From: Amycolatopsis acidicola
GTDB taxonomy: Bacteria > Actinomycetota > Actinomycetes > Mycobacteriales > Pseudonocardiaceae
Reading direction: 5' to 3'
NCBI RefSeq assembly: GCF_007713735.2
Contig: NZ_VMNW02000034.1
Coordinates: 1-64,000 of the forward strand
Length of the DNA: 64,000 nt
Shown: one piece after another, positions 25,485 through 33,726 of the stretch
Position numbering within the stretch: the stretch's first letter is position 1
Layout of the letters: each line of letters opens with the position of its first letter
Notes under the pieces: generated by a model
Databases searched by the model: none
What the model was told of the DNA's origin: nothing
What the model saw: only the letters and a program-made list of their open reading frames with translations
Position numbers and translations under genes: made by a program

Positions 25485-26411
25485 GTGGACGACGAACCGA
25501 CACTGGTGCAGGCCAAGGCGCTGACGAAGCGTTTTGGGGAGTTCGAAGCCGTCCGGGGGATCGACGTCGAGGTCCGCCGAGGCGAGGCCTTCGGGTTCCT
25601 CGGGCCCAACGGTGCCGGGAAATCCTCGACCATGCGCATGATCGCCTGCGTCTCGCCGCGCACCGACGGCGAGCTGAAGGTGCTCGGCATGGACCCGGCC
25701 ACCCGCGGCCCGCAGATCCGCGCGCGGCTGGGTGTCGTGCCACAGCAGGACAATCTCGACAACGAGCTGACGGTCCGCCAGAACCTTCAGGTATACGGCC
25801 GGTATTTCGGCCTGTCGCGCGCGGAAGTGAAGCGCAAAGCGGTGGAGCTGCTGGAGTTCGCGCAGCTGTCCGACCGCGCCGAGGCGGAGGTCGAGCCGCT
25901 GTCGGGCGGCATGAAGCGGCGGCTCACCATCGCGCGCTCACTGGTCAACGAGCCGGAGCTGCTGCTGCTCGACGAGCCGACCACAGGGCTCGACCCGCAG
26001 GCCCGGCATCTGTTGTGGGACAGGCTTTTCCGGCTCAAGGCCCAAGGCGTCACGCTCATCGTCACCACCCATTACATGGATGAGGCGGAGCAGCTGTGCG
26101 ATCGCCTGGTGGTCATGGACCACGGCCGGATCGTCGCCGAAGGCTCTCCCGCCGAGCTGATCGCCCGCTACTCCACACGCGAGGTGCTGGAGCTGCGTTT
26201 CGCTACCGGGCAAGAAGTTCCGGCCGGTTTGGGGGAGCTGGCCGAGCGCGTGGAGACGCTGCCGGATCGCGTTCTGCTCTACACGGCGACGGGCGAGGCG
26301 GTGCTGGAGCGGGTACACGCGCGCGGGTTGCGCCCGGTGTCGAGCCTCGTACGCCGCAGCAGCCTGGAGGACGTGTTCCTCCGGCTCACCGGACGAACGC
26401 TGGTGGACTGA
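25485..26411 (+). CDS. ABC exporter ATP-binding protein (DrrA-like)
   Basis: A 308-residue ATPase of the ABC-2/DrrA group: Walker A GFLGPNGAGKSST, Q-loop VPQQDNLDNELT, signature LSGGMKRRL, Walker B ELLLLDEPTTGLD, and switch His in LIVTTHYMDEAE. A C-terminal extension of about 80 residues, common in DrrA-like exporters, ends RRSSLEDVFLRLTGR. Its stop overlaps the first permease start, and a second permease follows 1 base later. The trio probably exports a lipid or drug; cargo unknown. Confidence 0.93.
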   Translation: MDDEPTLVQAKALTKRFGEFEAVRGIDVEVRRGEAFGFLGPNGAGKSSTMRMIACVSPRTDGELKVLGMDPATRGPQIRARLGVVPQQDNLDNELTVRQNLQVYGRYFGLSRAEVKRKAVELLEFAQLSDRAEAEVEPLSGGMKRRLTIARSLVNEPELLLLDEPTTGLDPQARHLLWDRLFRLKAQGVTLIVTTHYMDEAEQLCDRLVVMDHGRIVAEGSPAELIARYSTREVLELRFATGQEVPAGLGELAERVETLPDRVLLYTATGEAVLERVHARGLRPVSSLVRRSSLEDVFLRLTGRTLVD

Positions 26412-27211
26412 TGGTCGTCTCCACGGGGCGGGTGGTCGGTTCCTGGCGCGCGGCCTGGCTGCGCGTCGAGGGAAGCTGGGCCTGGTACCGCCGGTACTGG
26501 AAGTCCAATCTGTACTCCTCGGGGCTGCAGCCGCTGCTGTTCCTGGTCGCGATGGGGCTCGGCTTCGGCTCGCAGGTACAGGCAGGGCCCGCCACCGGCG
26601 GACTGTCCTATCTGCACTACATCGCGCCGGCGTTGCTGGTTTCGGCGTCGCTGCAGAGCGCGGTGGGCGAGTCGACGTACCCGGTGCTGTCGGGGTTCAA
26701 GTGGCAGAAGGACTATCTGGCTGTCACGGCCACCCCGGTCACCGCGGGCCAGTTGCTGTGCGGCCACCTGCTGTGGGTCGGGTTGCGGTTGTCGATGAGC
26801 GGGATCGTGTATGCGTTGATAGCGCTGGCTTTCGGTGCCTGGCTGAACGCGGGGGCGATCCTCGTCGTGGCGGTCGGCGTCTTCACCGGGATCGCCTGCG
26901 CCGCACCGGTCACGGCCTTCGCGGCGACCACGTTCGACGAAGGCCACCGGTTCAACGCGCTGTTCCGGTTCGTGGTCATGCCGATGACGCTGTTCGCCGG
27001 CACGTTCTTTCCCATCGCGCAGATCCCGCTCGCGCTGCGCTGGCTCGCCTGGATTTCCCCGCTGTGGCACGGAAACCAGCTCGCCCGCGGGGTCACCCTC
27101 GGCGGGGTCGGGCCGTGGGCGATGCTCGGCCACTTCGCGTTCCTCGCGGCGCTGCTCGTACTCGGAATCCTGTTGGCACGCAGGTACTTCTACCGACGGC
27201 TGGTGGTCTGA
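26411..27211 (+). CDS. ABC-2 type permease
   Basis: A 266-residue membrane subunit with six hydrophobic helices and the ABC-2 hallmark region FVVMPMTLFAGTFFPIAQIPLALRWLAWISPLWHGNQLARG split across the fifth to sixth helices. It overlaps the ATPase stop (TGATG) and is followed 1 base later by a second, homologous permease, so the transporter is likely a heterodimer in the membrane. Confidence 0.92.
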   Translation: MVVSTGRVVGSWRAAWLRVEGSWAWYRRYWKSNLYSSGLQPLLFLVAMGLGFGSQVQAGPATGGLSYLHYIAPALLVSASLQSAVGESTYPVLSGFKWQKDYLAVTATPVTAGQLLCGHLLWVGLRLSMSGIVYALIALAFGAWLNAGAILVVAVGVFTGIACAAPVTAFAATTFDEGHRFNALFRFVVMPMTLFAGTFFPIAQIPLALRWLAWISPLWHGNQLARGVTLGGVGPWAMLGHFAFLAALLVLGILLARRYFYRRLVV

Positions 27212-27212
27212 G

Positions 27213-28034
27213 ATGACAACGCTGGAGCAGCGGCCGGGGTTGCTGCTGCGCATCCTGCCGCCCGGGTTGTACGCGGGGCGCGCGAGCAAACTCATCGAAC
27301 GCTCGGCGCTGGCGTACTCGCGGATGTGGCTGGTGTTCGTGTCCGGGGTGTTCGAGCCGCTGTTCTACCTCGTGGCGTTCCAGATCGGCTTCGGGAAACT
27401 GGTCAGCGAGGTCGCCGGGCCCGACGGGCGGCCGATGAGCTACGTCGCCTTCGTCGCGCCCGCGCTGCTCGCGTCCTCGGCGATGAACGGCGCCGTGTTC
27501 GACTCCACCTTCAACGTGTTCTTCAAGTTCCGCTACGCCAAGACGTACGACGCGATGCTGGCCACCCCGATCGGCCCGCTCGACATCGCGATCGGCGAGA
27601 TCTCCTGGGCGGTGCTGCGCGGCGGGATGTACGGGGTGGCGTTCTTCGCGGTGATGCTCGCGATGGGGCTCGTCACGTCGTGGTGGGCGATCCTGCTGGT
27701 GCCCGTGGCGTTGCTGGTGGCGTTCGCCTTCGCGGCGATCGGCATGGCGTGCGCGACCTTCCTGCGCTCGCCGTCGCAGTTCGACTACATCAACCTCGCC
27801 GTGATGCCGATGTTCCTGTTCTCCACCACGTTCTACCCGCTGAGCGTGTACCCGGAGCCGTTGCGGGTCGTCGTGCAGTGTTTCCCGCTGTACCACGGGG
27901 TTCAGCTGATGCGGGAGCTGGCGACGGGCGCGCTGCACGTGGGGATGCTGGGCCATCTGGCGTATCTGGCCGCGCTGGCGGTGGTCGGCGTGTGGGCCGC
28001 GGCGAGGCGTCTCACGCACCTGCTCCTGCGCTGA
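27213..28034 (+). CDS. ABC-2 type permease, second subunit
   Basis: A 273-residue paralogue of the preceding permease, with six predicted membrane helices and the same hallmark (NLAVMPMFLFSTTFYPLSVYP, then PLYHGVQLMRELATG). It starts 1 base after the upstream stop. Together with the ATPase it forms a three-gene exporter unit. It converges with the subtilase gene 6 bases later. Confidence 0.92.
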   Translation: MTTLEQRPGLLLRILPPGLYAGRASKLIERSALAYSRMWLVFVSGVFEPLFYLVAFQIGFGKLVSEVAGPDGRPMSYVAFVAPALLASSAMNGAVFDSTFNVFFKFRYAKTYDAMLATPIGPLDIAIGEISWAVLRGGMYGVAFFAVMLAMGLVTSWWAILLVPVALLVAFAFAAIGMACATFLRSPSQFDYINLAVMPMFLFSTTFYPLSVYPEPLRVVVQCFPLYHGVQLMRELATGALHVGMLGHLAYLAALAVVGVWAAARRLTHLLLR

Positions 28035-28040
28035 GGCTTT

Positions 28041-29393
28041 TCAGCCCGCGGCGGCCAGCGCGCCGGGCAGGTCCACGAGCCCGTGGCCGTAGAAGCCGTT
28101 GTATCCGGTGTACCCCGCGCAGAACCCGTCCTGCTGGCCGTCGCCGTTGGGGTCGTAGTCGGCGGGGCAGGGGATCGCCCGCGTGCCCGCGTTCAACGCG
28201 TCGCGCAAGCCTTCGGGGCCGAGCCCCGGATGCTCGGACGCGACAGCCGCCGCCACACCGGCCACGTGTGGCGCCGCCATCGAGGTGCCGCACATCCGCC
28301 CGTAGCCACCCGGCACGGTCGAGAGCACGCAGTCTTCGCCGGAGCCGCCGGGCGCGGCGAGATCCACCACACCCAGTCCGTAGGAGCTGTAGCCCGCCTT
28401 GACGTCGTCCTGCCCGACGGCGGAGACAGTCACCACATCGCGCAAGCCCGCGGGCAGCGCTTCGCACCCCGAAGCGCTTGCGTGCGACGAAGGCGTCAGG
28501 TTCACCGACTCGTTCGACGCCGCGGCGACGTCCAGCGTGCCCGCCGTGGTCGAGTACTCCACGGCACGCGAGATCGCTTCGCGCACCACGTCCTGGCCGG
28601 GGCCGTGCGAGCACGCCAGGCCCCACGGGTCCACGACGAAACTGCTGTTCGCCACCGCCATGTGCCGCTGGGCCGCCCACATCAGCCCGCACACCGCCGC
28701 CTCCGGCGCGACGTACCCGCTGTCGTCGATCACCTTCACCGACGCCACCCGGACCCCGGGCGCGACGCCGGTCACCCCGCGCCCGTCGTCGGCCGCGGCG
28801 ACGATGCCCGCCACGTGCGTGCCGTGCGCGGACGTCGTGGGCAGCCAAGCGTTTTCGTCCTGGTCGGGCTTCCCCGTGAGACAGCCGGCGGAGTCGTCGC
28901 GATCGATCGCCCGCGACAGCTCGGGATGATCGGCTTCGATACCCGAGTCCAGTACCCCGACCACCACGTCCGGGCTGCCGGCGCCCGGCGCGCCGATCGC
29001 GGCCATGTCCCACTGCTCTCCGGTGCGGTCCGCGCTGGACACGTCCCCGGGATCGGACTCCGGCAGCTTCGCCCGAGCCGACCGGTGCCCGGGCCGCGCG
29101 GCGAACACCCGGTCCGCCCCGAACCGGCCGGCGAACCCGGGGTCCGCCGCGGTCGCCACCCCGACGGAGATCTGGGGATAGAACACCGTCGTCGCCCCAC
29201 AGGCGGCCGTGACCTGCCGGTTCGCCGCGTCCGGCGCCGTACCCTGGGGAAAGACGAGCAGGTAGCGCTGATCCTGCCCGGCCGTCGCGCAGGCCTCGTC
29301 CTCGGCGAACGCGGGCACGGGGACGGAGGCGGCCAGCACGGCGCAGGCCGCCAGCACCAGGGACCTTCCGCACCCGGACAAGCGGACCTCCAC
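28041..29393 (-). CDS. Secreted subtilisin-like serine protease (S8)
   Basis: A 450-residue subtilase. A signal peptide (ends about ASVPVPAFA) is followed by an inhibitor-like propeptide (YLLVFPQGTAPDAANRQVTA) and a catalytic domain with the full triad: Asp in VVGVLDSGIEADHPEL, His in SAHGTHVAGIVAA, Ser in CGTSMAAPHVAGVAAAV; the oxyanion Asn is in AAASNESVN. Extra cysteines suggest disulfides. A Ca-binding-like insert DYDPNGDGQQDG sits near the C-terminus. The start is a GTG at 29393 without a clear ribosome site; TACGGT (29416-29421) is a candidate -10. No C-terminal membrane anchor, unlike type VII mycosins. Confidence 0.9.
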   Translation of the reverse strand: MEVRLSGCGRSLVLAACAVLAASVPVPAFAEDEACATAGQDQRYLLVFPQGTAPDAANRQVTAACGATTVFYPQISVGVATAADPGFAGRFGADRVFAARPGHRSARAKLPESDPGDVSSADRTGEQWDMAAIGAPGAGSPDVVVGVLDSGIEADHPELSRAIDRDDSAGCLTGKPDQDENAWLPTTSAHGTHVAGIVAAADDGRGVTGVAPGVRVASVKVIDDSGYVAPEAAVCGLMWAAQRHMAVANSSFVVDPWGLACSHGPGQDVVREAISRAVEYSTTAGTLDVAAASNESVNLTPSSHASASGCEALPAGLRDVVTVSAVGQDDVKAGYSSYGLGVVDLAAPGGSGEDCVLSTVPGGYGRMCGTSMAAPHVAGVAAAVASEHPGLGPEGLRDALNAGTRAIPCPADYDPNGDGQQDGFCAGYTGYNGFYGHGLVDLPGALAAAG

Positions 29394-29400
29394 CGGGATC

Positions 29401-29865
29401 AGCAGTACGAGCGGCACCGTAGGGCACCCGGCGGGGCGCGGACAACAGGAACGGCCCAGCTTCGCCCGGCCGGAGGCGGAACGCGCCCGCGAAGCCTGTG
29501 AGTACGCGGTGCCGGGACGCCGTGTGGGATACTCGGGTGGGCCGCTGAGCCGGGACGTCCGCCCAAGGGTGTGCGCGTCGGCGCCGGTGGCCCGGTGACG
29601 TGCGGGAAGGGCTCCGGATCGTCGCCGCCCGGAACGGGTGGCGCGACGGCGTGGGAGGCGGAGTGGGAAGCCGCCGGCCCGGCCGGCACGTGATCGAGTC
29701 GACCTGCCTACGGCGGGTGCCGGGAAGCCGGTGCCTCCGTGGCGAGAGAGGCACAGGATTCCCGCCGGTGGTGACCACCCTGGCGGAACAGGACGGAAAG
29801 GGCCCCTGCGCGGCCGCGTCCTTCCAGCACAAGCTGGCAGACGCGCCCGGGGGCGGAGGAGACAT
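29401..29865 (+). promoter_or_regulatory. Long noncoding leader of rne
   Basis: About 465 bases without a credible gene lie between the divergent subtilase and rne. GATACT near 29528 is a candidate -10, which would give a leader of about 325 bases. It contains a perfect 7-base hairpin GTGCCTC/GAGGCAC (29731-29754) and other GC stems. RNase E genes often autoregulate through a long structured 5' leader; whether that applies here is inference. Confidence 0.45.
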
Positions 29866-32800
29866 ATGTCGAACGCGGAAACACCCGCCGAGAACACCGG
29901 CGGGAGCACCGCCGCACCCGCGGCAGGCCCGCTGGGTGAGCTGCCCGCCAGGGTGCGGGTACACGCACTGGCCAAGCTGCTCGGCTCCAACAGCCGGGAC
30001 GTGCTGGCGAAGCTGACCGAGCTGGGTGAGACAGCCCGCAGCGCGCAGTCCAGCGTGCCGCGCGAAGTGGCCGTGCGAGTGGCCGAGGCCCTCGCCGGCC
30101 CGGCCGAGGAGGCCGAAAGCCCGGCCGAGCCCGAGAGCCCGGCCGCCGAAAAGGCGCCCGCCGTCGAAAAGGCACCCGAGGCGGCGGCTCCCACCGCCGC
30201 CGAAGCCGCCCCGGCCACCCCGGAACCCACTCCGGCCCCGGAGCCCCAGCCCGAGCCCGAGCCGGTCCGCCCGATGGCGCACGTCCCGGTGTTCGCCGCC
30301 CCCTCGCCGGTCTTCCTGCCGCCCGAGCCGGCGGAGCGCACGGAGCCCAAGGCCCCGAAGGCCCCGAAGGCCGAGCCCGCGGGCGAAGAGCAGCCCGAGA
30401 AGGCCGAGAAGCAGGAGAAGGCCGAAAAGCCCGAGAAGGCCGAGCGGCCAGAGCAGGACAACGCCGACGACGATGACGCCGGTGGCCGTCGCCGCCGCCG
30501 TCGCGGGCGCCGTGGCCGCGGCCGGGGCAAGGGCGGCGACGAGGCCGGCGAGAACGAGTCGAACGAGCAGGACCAGGCCGAGGACGGCAAGTCCGAGGAC
30601 GACGCCAAGCCCGGGCCCGAAGCCGAGCAGGACGACAGCGACGACGGAGACGACTCGGACAGCTCGAGCCGTCGCCGCAGGCGTCGCCGCCGGCGGAAGA
30701 GCGCCGACGACAACGACGACTCGTCCACCGACGACCCGCCCAACACCGTCGTCCACGTCCGCGAGGCCAAGGCCGAGCAGGAGAAGGAAAAGGACAAGGG
30801 CCCCAAGGGCGACGGCGTGCGCAGCGTCCGCGGCTCCACCCGGCTGGAGGCCAAGCGCCAGCGCCGCCGGGACGGCCGCGAGGCGGGCCGCCGCCGCGCC
30901 CCGATCCTGTCCGAGGCCGAGTTCCTCGCCCGCCGCGAGTCGGTGGAGCGCACGATGGTCGTCGCCGAGCGCGGCGACAACACGCAGATCGGCGTGCTGG
31001 AGGACGGGGTGCTGGTCGAGCACTTCGTGACGTCCTCGGGCAGCGGCTCGATCGTCGGCAACGTGTACCTGGGCCGCGTGCAGAACGTGCTGCCCTCGAT
31101 GGAAGCCGCCTTCGTCGACATCGGCCGCGGCCGCAACGCGGTGCTGTACGCGGGCGAGGTCGACTGGGACGCCGCCGGGCTGGAGGGCAAGTCCCGCAAG
31201 ATCGAGCAGGCGCTCTCCACCGGGGACAACGTGCTGGTGCAGGTCACCAAGGACCCGGTCGGGCACAAGGGCGCCCGGCTCACCACGCAGATCTCGCTGC
31301 CGGGCCGGTTCCTGGTGTACGTCCCGGCCGGGGGCGCCACCGGGATCTCGCGCAAGCTCCCGGAGAACGAGCGCCGCAGGCTCAAGGACATCCTCAAGCG
31401 GATCGTCCCCGAGGACGCGGGTGTGATCATCCGCACCGCCTCCGAGGGCATCAGCGAGGAGGAGCTCGAGCGCGACGTCCGCAGGCTGAAGGCCCAGTGG
31501 GAGATCATCAAGGAGAAGGCGGATTCGGCCGCGGGCAGCGGCAAGAAGTCCTCCGCGCCGACGATGCTCTACGAGGAGCCCGACCTGCTGGTCAAGGTCG
31601 TCCGCGACCTGTTCACCGAGGACTTCGCCAAGCTGGAGGTCCAGGGCGCCACCGCGTGGGAGACGATCAACGCCTACGTCGGGCACGTGGCCCCGGACCT
31701 CACGGACCGGCTCAAGCGCTACGTCGGGAACGGCGACGTGTTCGCCGAGCACCGGATCGACGAGCAGATCACCAAGGCCCTGGACCGCAAGGTGTGGCTG
31801 CCCTCGGGCGGGTACCTGGTCATCGACCGCACCGAGGCGATGACGGTGATCGACGTCAACACCGGCAAGTTCACCGGCTCCGGCGGCAACCTCGAGGAGA
31901 CGGTCACCCGCAACAACCTCGAATCCGCCGAGGAGATCGTGCGCCAGCTCCGGCTGCGCGACATCGGCGGCATCATCGTGATCGACTTCATCGACATGGT
32001 GCTCGAGTCCAACCGCGAGCTGGTGCTGCGGCGGCTCACCGAATGCCTCGGCCGGGACCGCACCCGCCACCAGGTGGCGGAGGTGACCTCGCTCGGCCTG
32101 GTGCAGATGACCAGGAAGAAGGTCGGCACCGGGCTGCTGGAGGCGTTCTCCACCACGTGCGAGCACTGCAAGGGCCGCGGTGTGGTGATCTCCACCGAGC
32201 CGCAGCGCGCCGGTGGTGGCAACGGCGGGAACGGTGGCAGCGGCTCGAACGGCGGCGGTCACCAGCACGGTTCGTCCGGCTCGCGCCGGTCGCGCAACCG
32301 CAACAAGGCCGAAGAGCCGCAGCCGCAGCAGCAGGAGCAGCGCTCCGAGCCGGGCCCGACGGCGGAGCAGCGCGAGTCCGTGGTCACGGCCGTGCAGGCG
32401 ATGGCGAACGCGGCCAAGCGCAAGCCCGAGGACGGGGAGCCGGCAGGCTCGCTCAACGGCCACGCGCCGGAGCCCGAGCAGCCCGCGAAGGAGCAGGCCG
32501 CCGAGCCCGCCGCGGAGACTGAGAAGGCCGCGCCGGAGCCCGCTGTCAGTGAGCCCGAGATCCCCGCGGCTGAGCCCGTCGTCAAGGACGACGCGCCCGC
32601 CACGGAGCCCGCGAGCGTCACCGGCAGGGTGCGGCCCCAGCAGCCCGCTGCCGACGCTCAGGCGGACGAGCAGGCCGCTGAGACCGCCCCGGAGCAGGCC
32701 GGGCAGCCGCAGGCGGACGAGCCCAAGGCGGAGCCTCAGGCCGAGGCCGCCGAGGAGCCGGAGCCCGAGGTCGACGTGCCGGCCCCGGCCGTCCGCTCGG

Positions 32801-32871
32801 CCCGCAGGCGCCCGCGCCGGGCGGCCTCGCGGCCGGCCGGCCCGCCGGTGCACGCGTCCGACCAGAGCTGA
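29866..32871 (+). CDS. rne: Ribonuclease E/G
   Basis: A 1001-residue actinobacterial RNase E. Residues 1-350 are a low-complexity Ala/Pro/Glu region with two Arg-rich patches (GRRRRRRGRRGRGRGKGG and SSRRRRRRRRRKS). The S1/catalytic core follows (GSIVGNVYLGRVQNVLPSME; catalytic Asp pair in VIDVNTGKFTG and IIVIDFIDMVLESN), then the Zn-link CEHCKGRG. The C-terminal 220 residues are again low-complexity, ending in an Arg-rich patch. Flanking disordered arms on both sides are typical of mycobacterial-type RNase E and serve RNA or partner binding. Start: ATG with GGAGGA 5 bases upstream. Confidence 0.97.
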   Translation: MSNAETPAENTGGSTAAPAAGPLGELPARVRVHALAKLLGSNSRDVLAKLTELGETARSAQSSVPREVAVRVAEALAGPAEEAESPAEPESPAAEKAPAVEKAPEAAAPTAAEAAPATPEPTPAPEPQPEPEPVRPMAHVPVFAAPSPVFLPPEPAERTEPKAPKAPKAEPAGEEQPEKAEKQEKAEKPEKAERPEQDNADDDDAGGRRRRRRGRRGRGRGKGGDEAGENESNEQDQAEDGKSEDDAKPGPEAEQDDSDDGDDSDSSSRRRRRRRRRKSADDNDDSSTDDPPNTVVHVREAKAEQEKEKDKGPKGDGVRSVRGSTRLEAKRQRRRDGREAGRRRAPILSEAEFLARRESVERTMVVAERGDNTQIGVLEDGVLVEHFVTSSGSGSIVGNVYLGRVQNVLPSMEAAFVDIGRGRNAVLYAGEVDWDAAGLEGKSRKIEQALSTGDNVLVQVTKDPVGHKGARLTTQISLPGRFLVYVPAGGATGISRKLPENERRRLKDILKRIVPEDAGVIIRTASEGISEEELERDVRRLKAQWEIIKEKADSAAGSGKKSSAPTMLYEEPDLLVKVVRDLFTEDFAKLEVQGATAWETINAYVGHVAPDLTDRLKRYVGNGDVFAEHRIDEQITKALDRKVWLPSGGYLVIDRTEAMTVIDVNTGKFTGSGGNLEETVTRNNLESAEEIVRQLRLRDIGGIIVIDFIDMVLESNRELVLRRLTECLGRDRTRHQVAEVTSLGLVQMTRKKVGTGLLEAFSTTCEHCKGRGVVISTEPQRAGGGNGGNGGSGSNGGGHQHGSSGSRRSRNRNKAEEPQPQQQEQRSEPGPTAEQRESVVTAVQAMANAAKRKPEDGEPAGSLNGHAPEPEQPAKEQAAEPAAETEKAAPEPAVSEPEIPAAEPVVKDDAPATEPASVTGRVRPQQPAADAQADEQAAETAPEQAGQPQADEPKAEPQAEAAEEPEPEVDVPAPAVRSARRRPRRAASRPAGPPVHASDQS

Positions 32872-32876
32872 TCACG

Positions 32877-32922
32877 GGTTACGCCACCCCGGTGCGACCA
32901 GCGACCGGGGTGGCACGTAACC
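32877..32922 (+). terminator. Hairpin terminator after rne
   Basis: GGTTACGCCACCCCGGT (32877-32893) pairs with 32904-32922 over 17 bases with a 2-base bulge and a 10-base loop, 6 bases after the rne stop. No U tract. Confidence 0.85.
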
Positions 32923-33027
32923 TGTATGACGGCCCGCCACTGAGCGGGCTATGGCGCGATTACCGGACCGCTTCGAGCGGGCCGTGTCGCAAGCCCTCAC
33001 CCATTGTCGAGTAAGCAGGAGACTTCC
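32923..33027 (+). promoter_or_regulatory. Structured leader of rplU-rpmA
   Basis: Between the rne terminator and rplU are two small stems, GCCCGC/GCGGGC (32932-32949) and CCGCT-TCG-AGCGG just after 32967, then AGGAGA before the GTG. TAACCT (32918-32923) is a possible -10. Ribosomal-protein leaders can be autoregulatory; no known class is recognised. Confidence 0.35.
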
Positions 33028-33342
33028 GTGTCGGCGTACGCGATCGTCAAGACCGGCGGCAAGCAGTACAAGGTGGCCGTCGGCGACGTCGTCGAGGTCG
33101 AAAAGCTCGAGGGCGAGCCGGGCACCGAGCACACCTTCCCCGCCGTGCTGTACGTCGACGGCGGCGAGGTCACCACGGACGCCGACGCGTTGGCGAAGGT
33201 CTCGGTCACCGGCAAGGTCGTCGAGCAGACCAAGGGTCCGAAGATCCGGATCCACAAGTTCAAGAACAAGACCGGCTACCACAAGCGCCAGGGTCACCGG
33301 CAGAAGCTGACCCGCGTCGAGGTCACCGGAATCAGCAAGTAA
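33028..33342 (+). CDS. rplU: 50S ribosomal protein L21 (bL21)
   Basis: A 104-residue bL21, a 50S protein that contacts 23S rRNA near L20. The N-terminus AYAIVKTGGKQYKV and the C-terminal HKFKNKTGYHKRQGHRQ are signature sequence. The GTG start at 33028 has AGGAGA 7 bases before it; the in-frame ATG at 33004 would add eight atypical residues. It is followed 15 bases later by rpmA; the pair is the universal L21-L27 operon. Confidence 0.98.
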   Translation: MSAYAIVKTGGKQYKVAVGDVVEVEKLEGEPGTEHTFPAVLYVDGGEVTTDADALAKVSVTGKVVEQTKGPKIRIHKFKNKTGYHKRQGHRQKLTRVEVTGISK

Positions 33343-33357
33343 AGGAGCTGAGCAGGC

Positions 33358-33615
33358 ATGGCACACAAGAAGGGTGCTTCCAGCTCCCGCAACGGGCGTG
33401 ACTCCAACCCGCAGTACCTCGGCGTCAAGCGTTTCGGCGGCCAGGTCGTCCAGGCGGGCGAGATCCTCGTCCGGCAGCGGGGCACCAAGTTCCACCCCGG
33501 CGTGAACGTCGGCCGTGGCGGTGACGACACGCTGTTCGCGCTCGCCGCCGGCGCGGTCGAGTTCGGCGCGAAGCGTGGCCGCAAGACGGTCAACATCGTC
33601 CCGACCGAGGCCTGA
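33358..33615 (+). CDS. rpmA: 50S ribosomal protein L27 (bL27)
   Basis: An 85-residue bL27, whose N-terminal tail reaches the peptidyl-transferase centre. MAHKKGASSSRNGRDSNPQ is the classic start, with no cleavable Firmicute-type extension. It follows rplU and is closed by a strong terminator before obg. Confidence 0.98.
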   Translation: MAHKKGASSSRNGRDSNPQYLGVKRFGGQVVQAGEILVRQRGTKFHPGVNVGRGGDDTLFALAAGAVEFGAKRGRKTVNIVPTEA

Positions 33616-33643
33616 GGCCCGGTTCAGACGTAGAGCTTCTCCC

Positions 33644-33684
33644 ACGAGGGGCGGGCCCGGAACACTTCTGGGTCCGCCCCTCGT
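33644..33684 (+). terminator. Hairpin terminator after rpmA
   Basis: ACGAGGGGCGGGCCC (33644-33658) pairs with 33670-33684 over 15 bases with one G-U pair and an 11-base loop. It separates rplU-rpmA from obg-proB, which must then have its own promoter or depend on read-through. Confidence 0.85.
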
Positions 33685-33726
33685 TGGCGTCTTAGGACAG
33701 TTTTCGGTACCAGTGAAAGGTAAGAC

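Noticed and set aside
28041..29393. Type VII mycosin (MycP)
   Set aside because: Lacks the C-terminal membrane helix of mycosins and no ESX core genes are adjacent; a secreted subtilase fits better.
28012..32853. 1613-codon and 1167-codon minus-strand frames across rne and the subtilase
   Set aside because: Low-complexity translation antisense to rne. Only the subtilase part (28041-29393) has a signal peptide and catalytic motifs.
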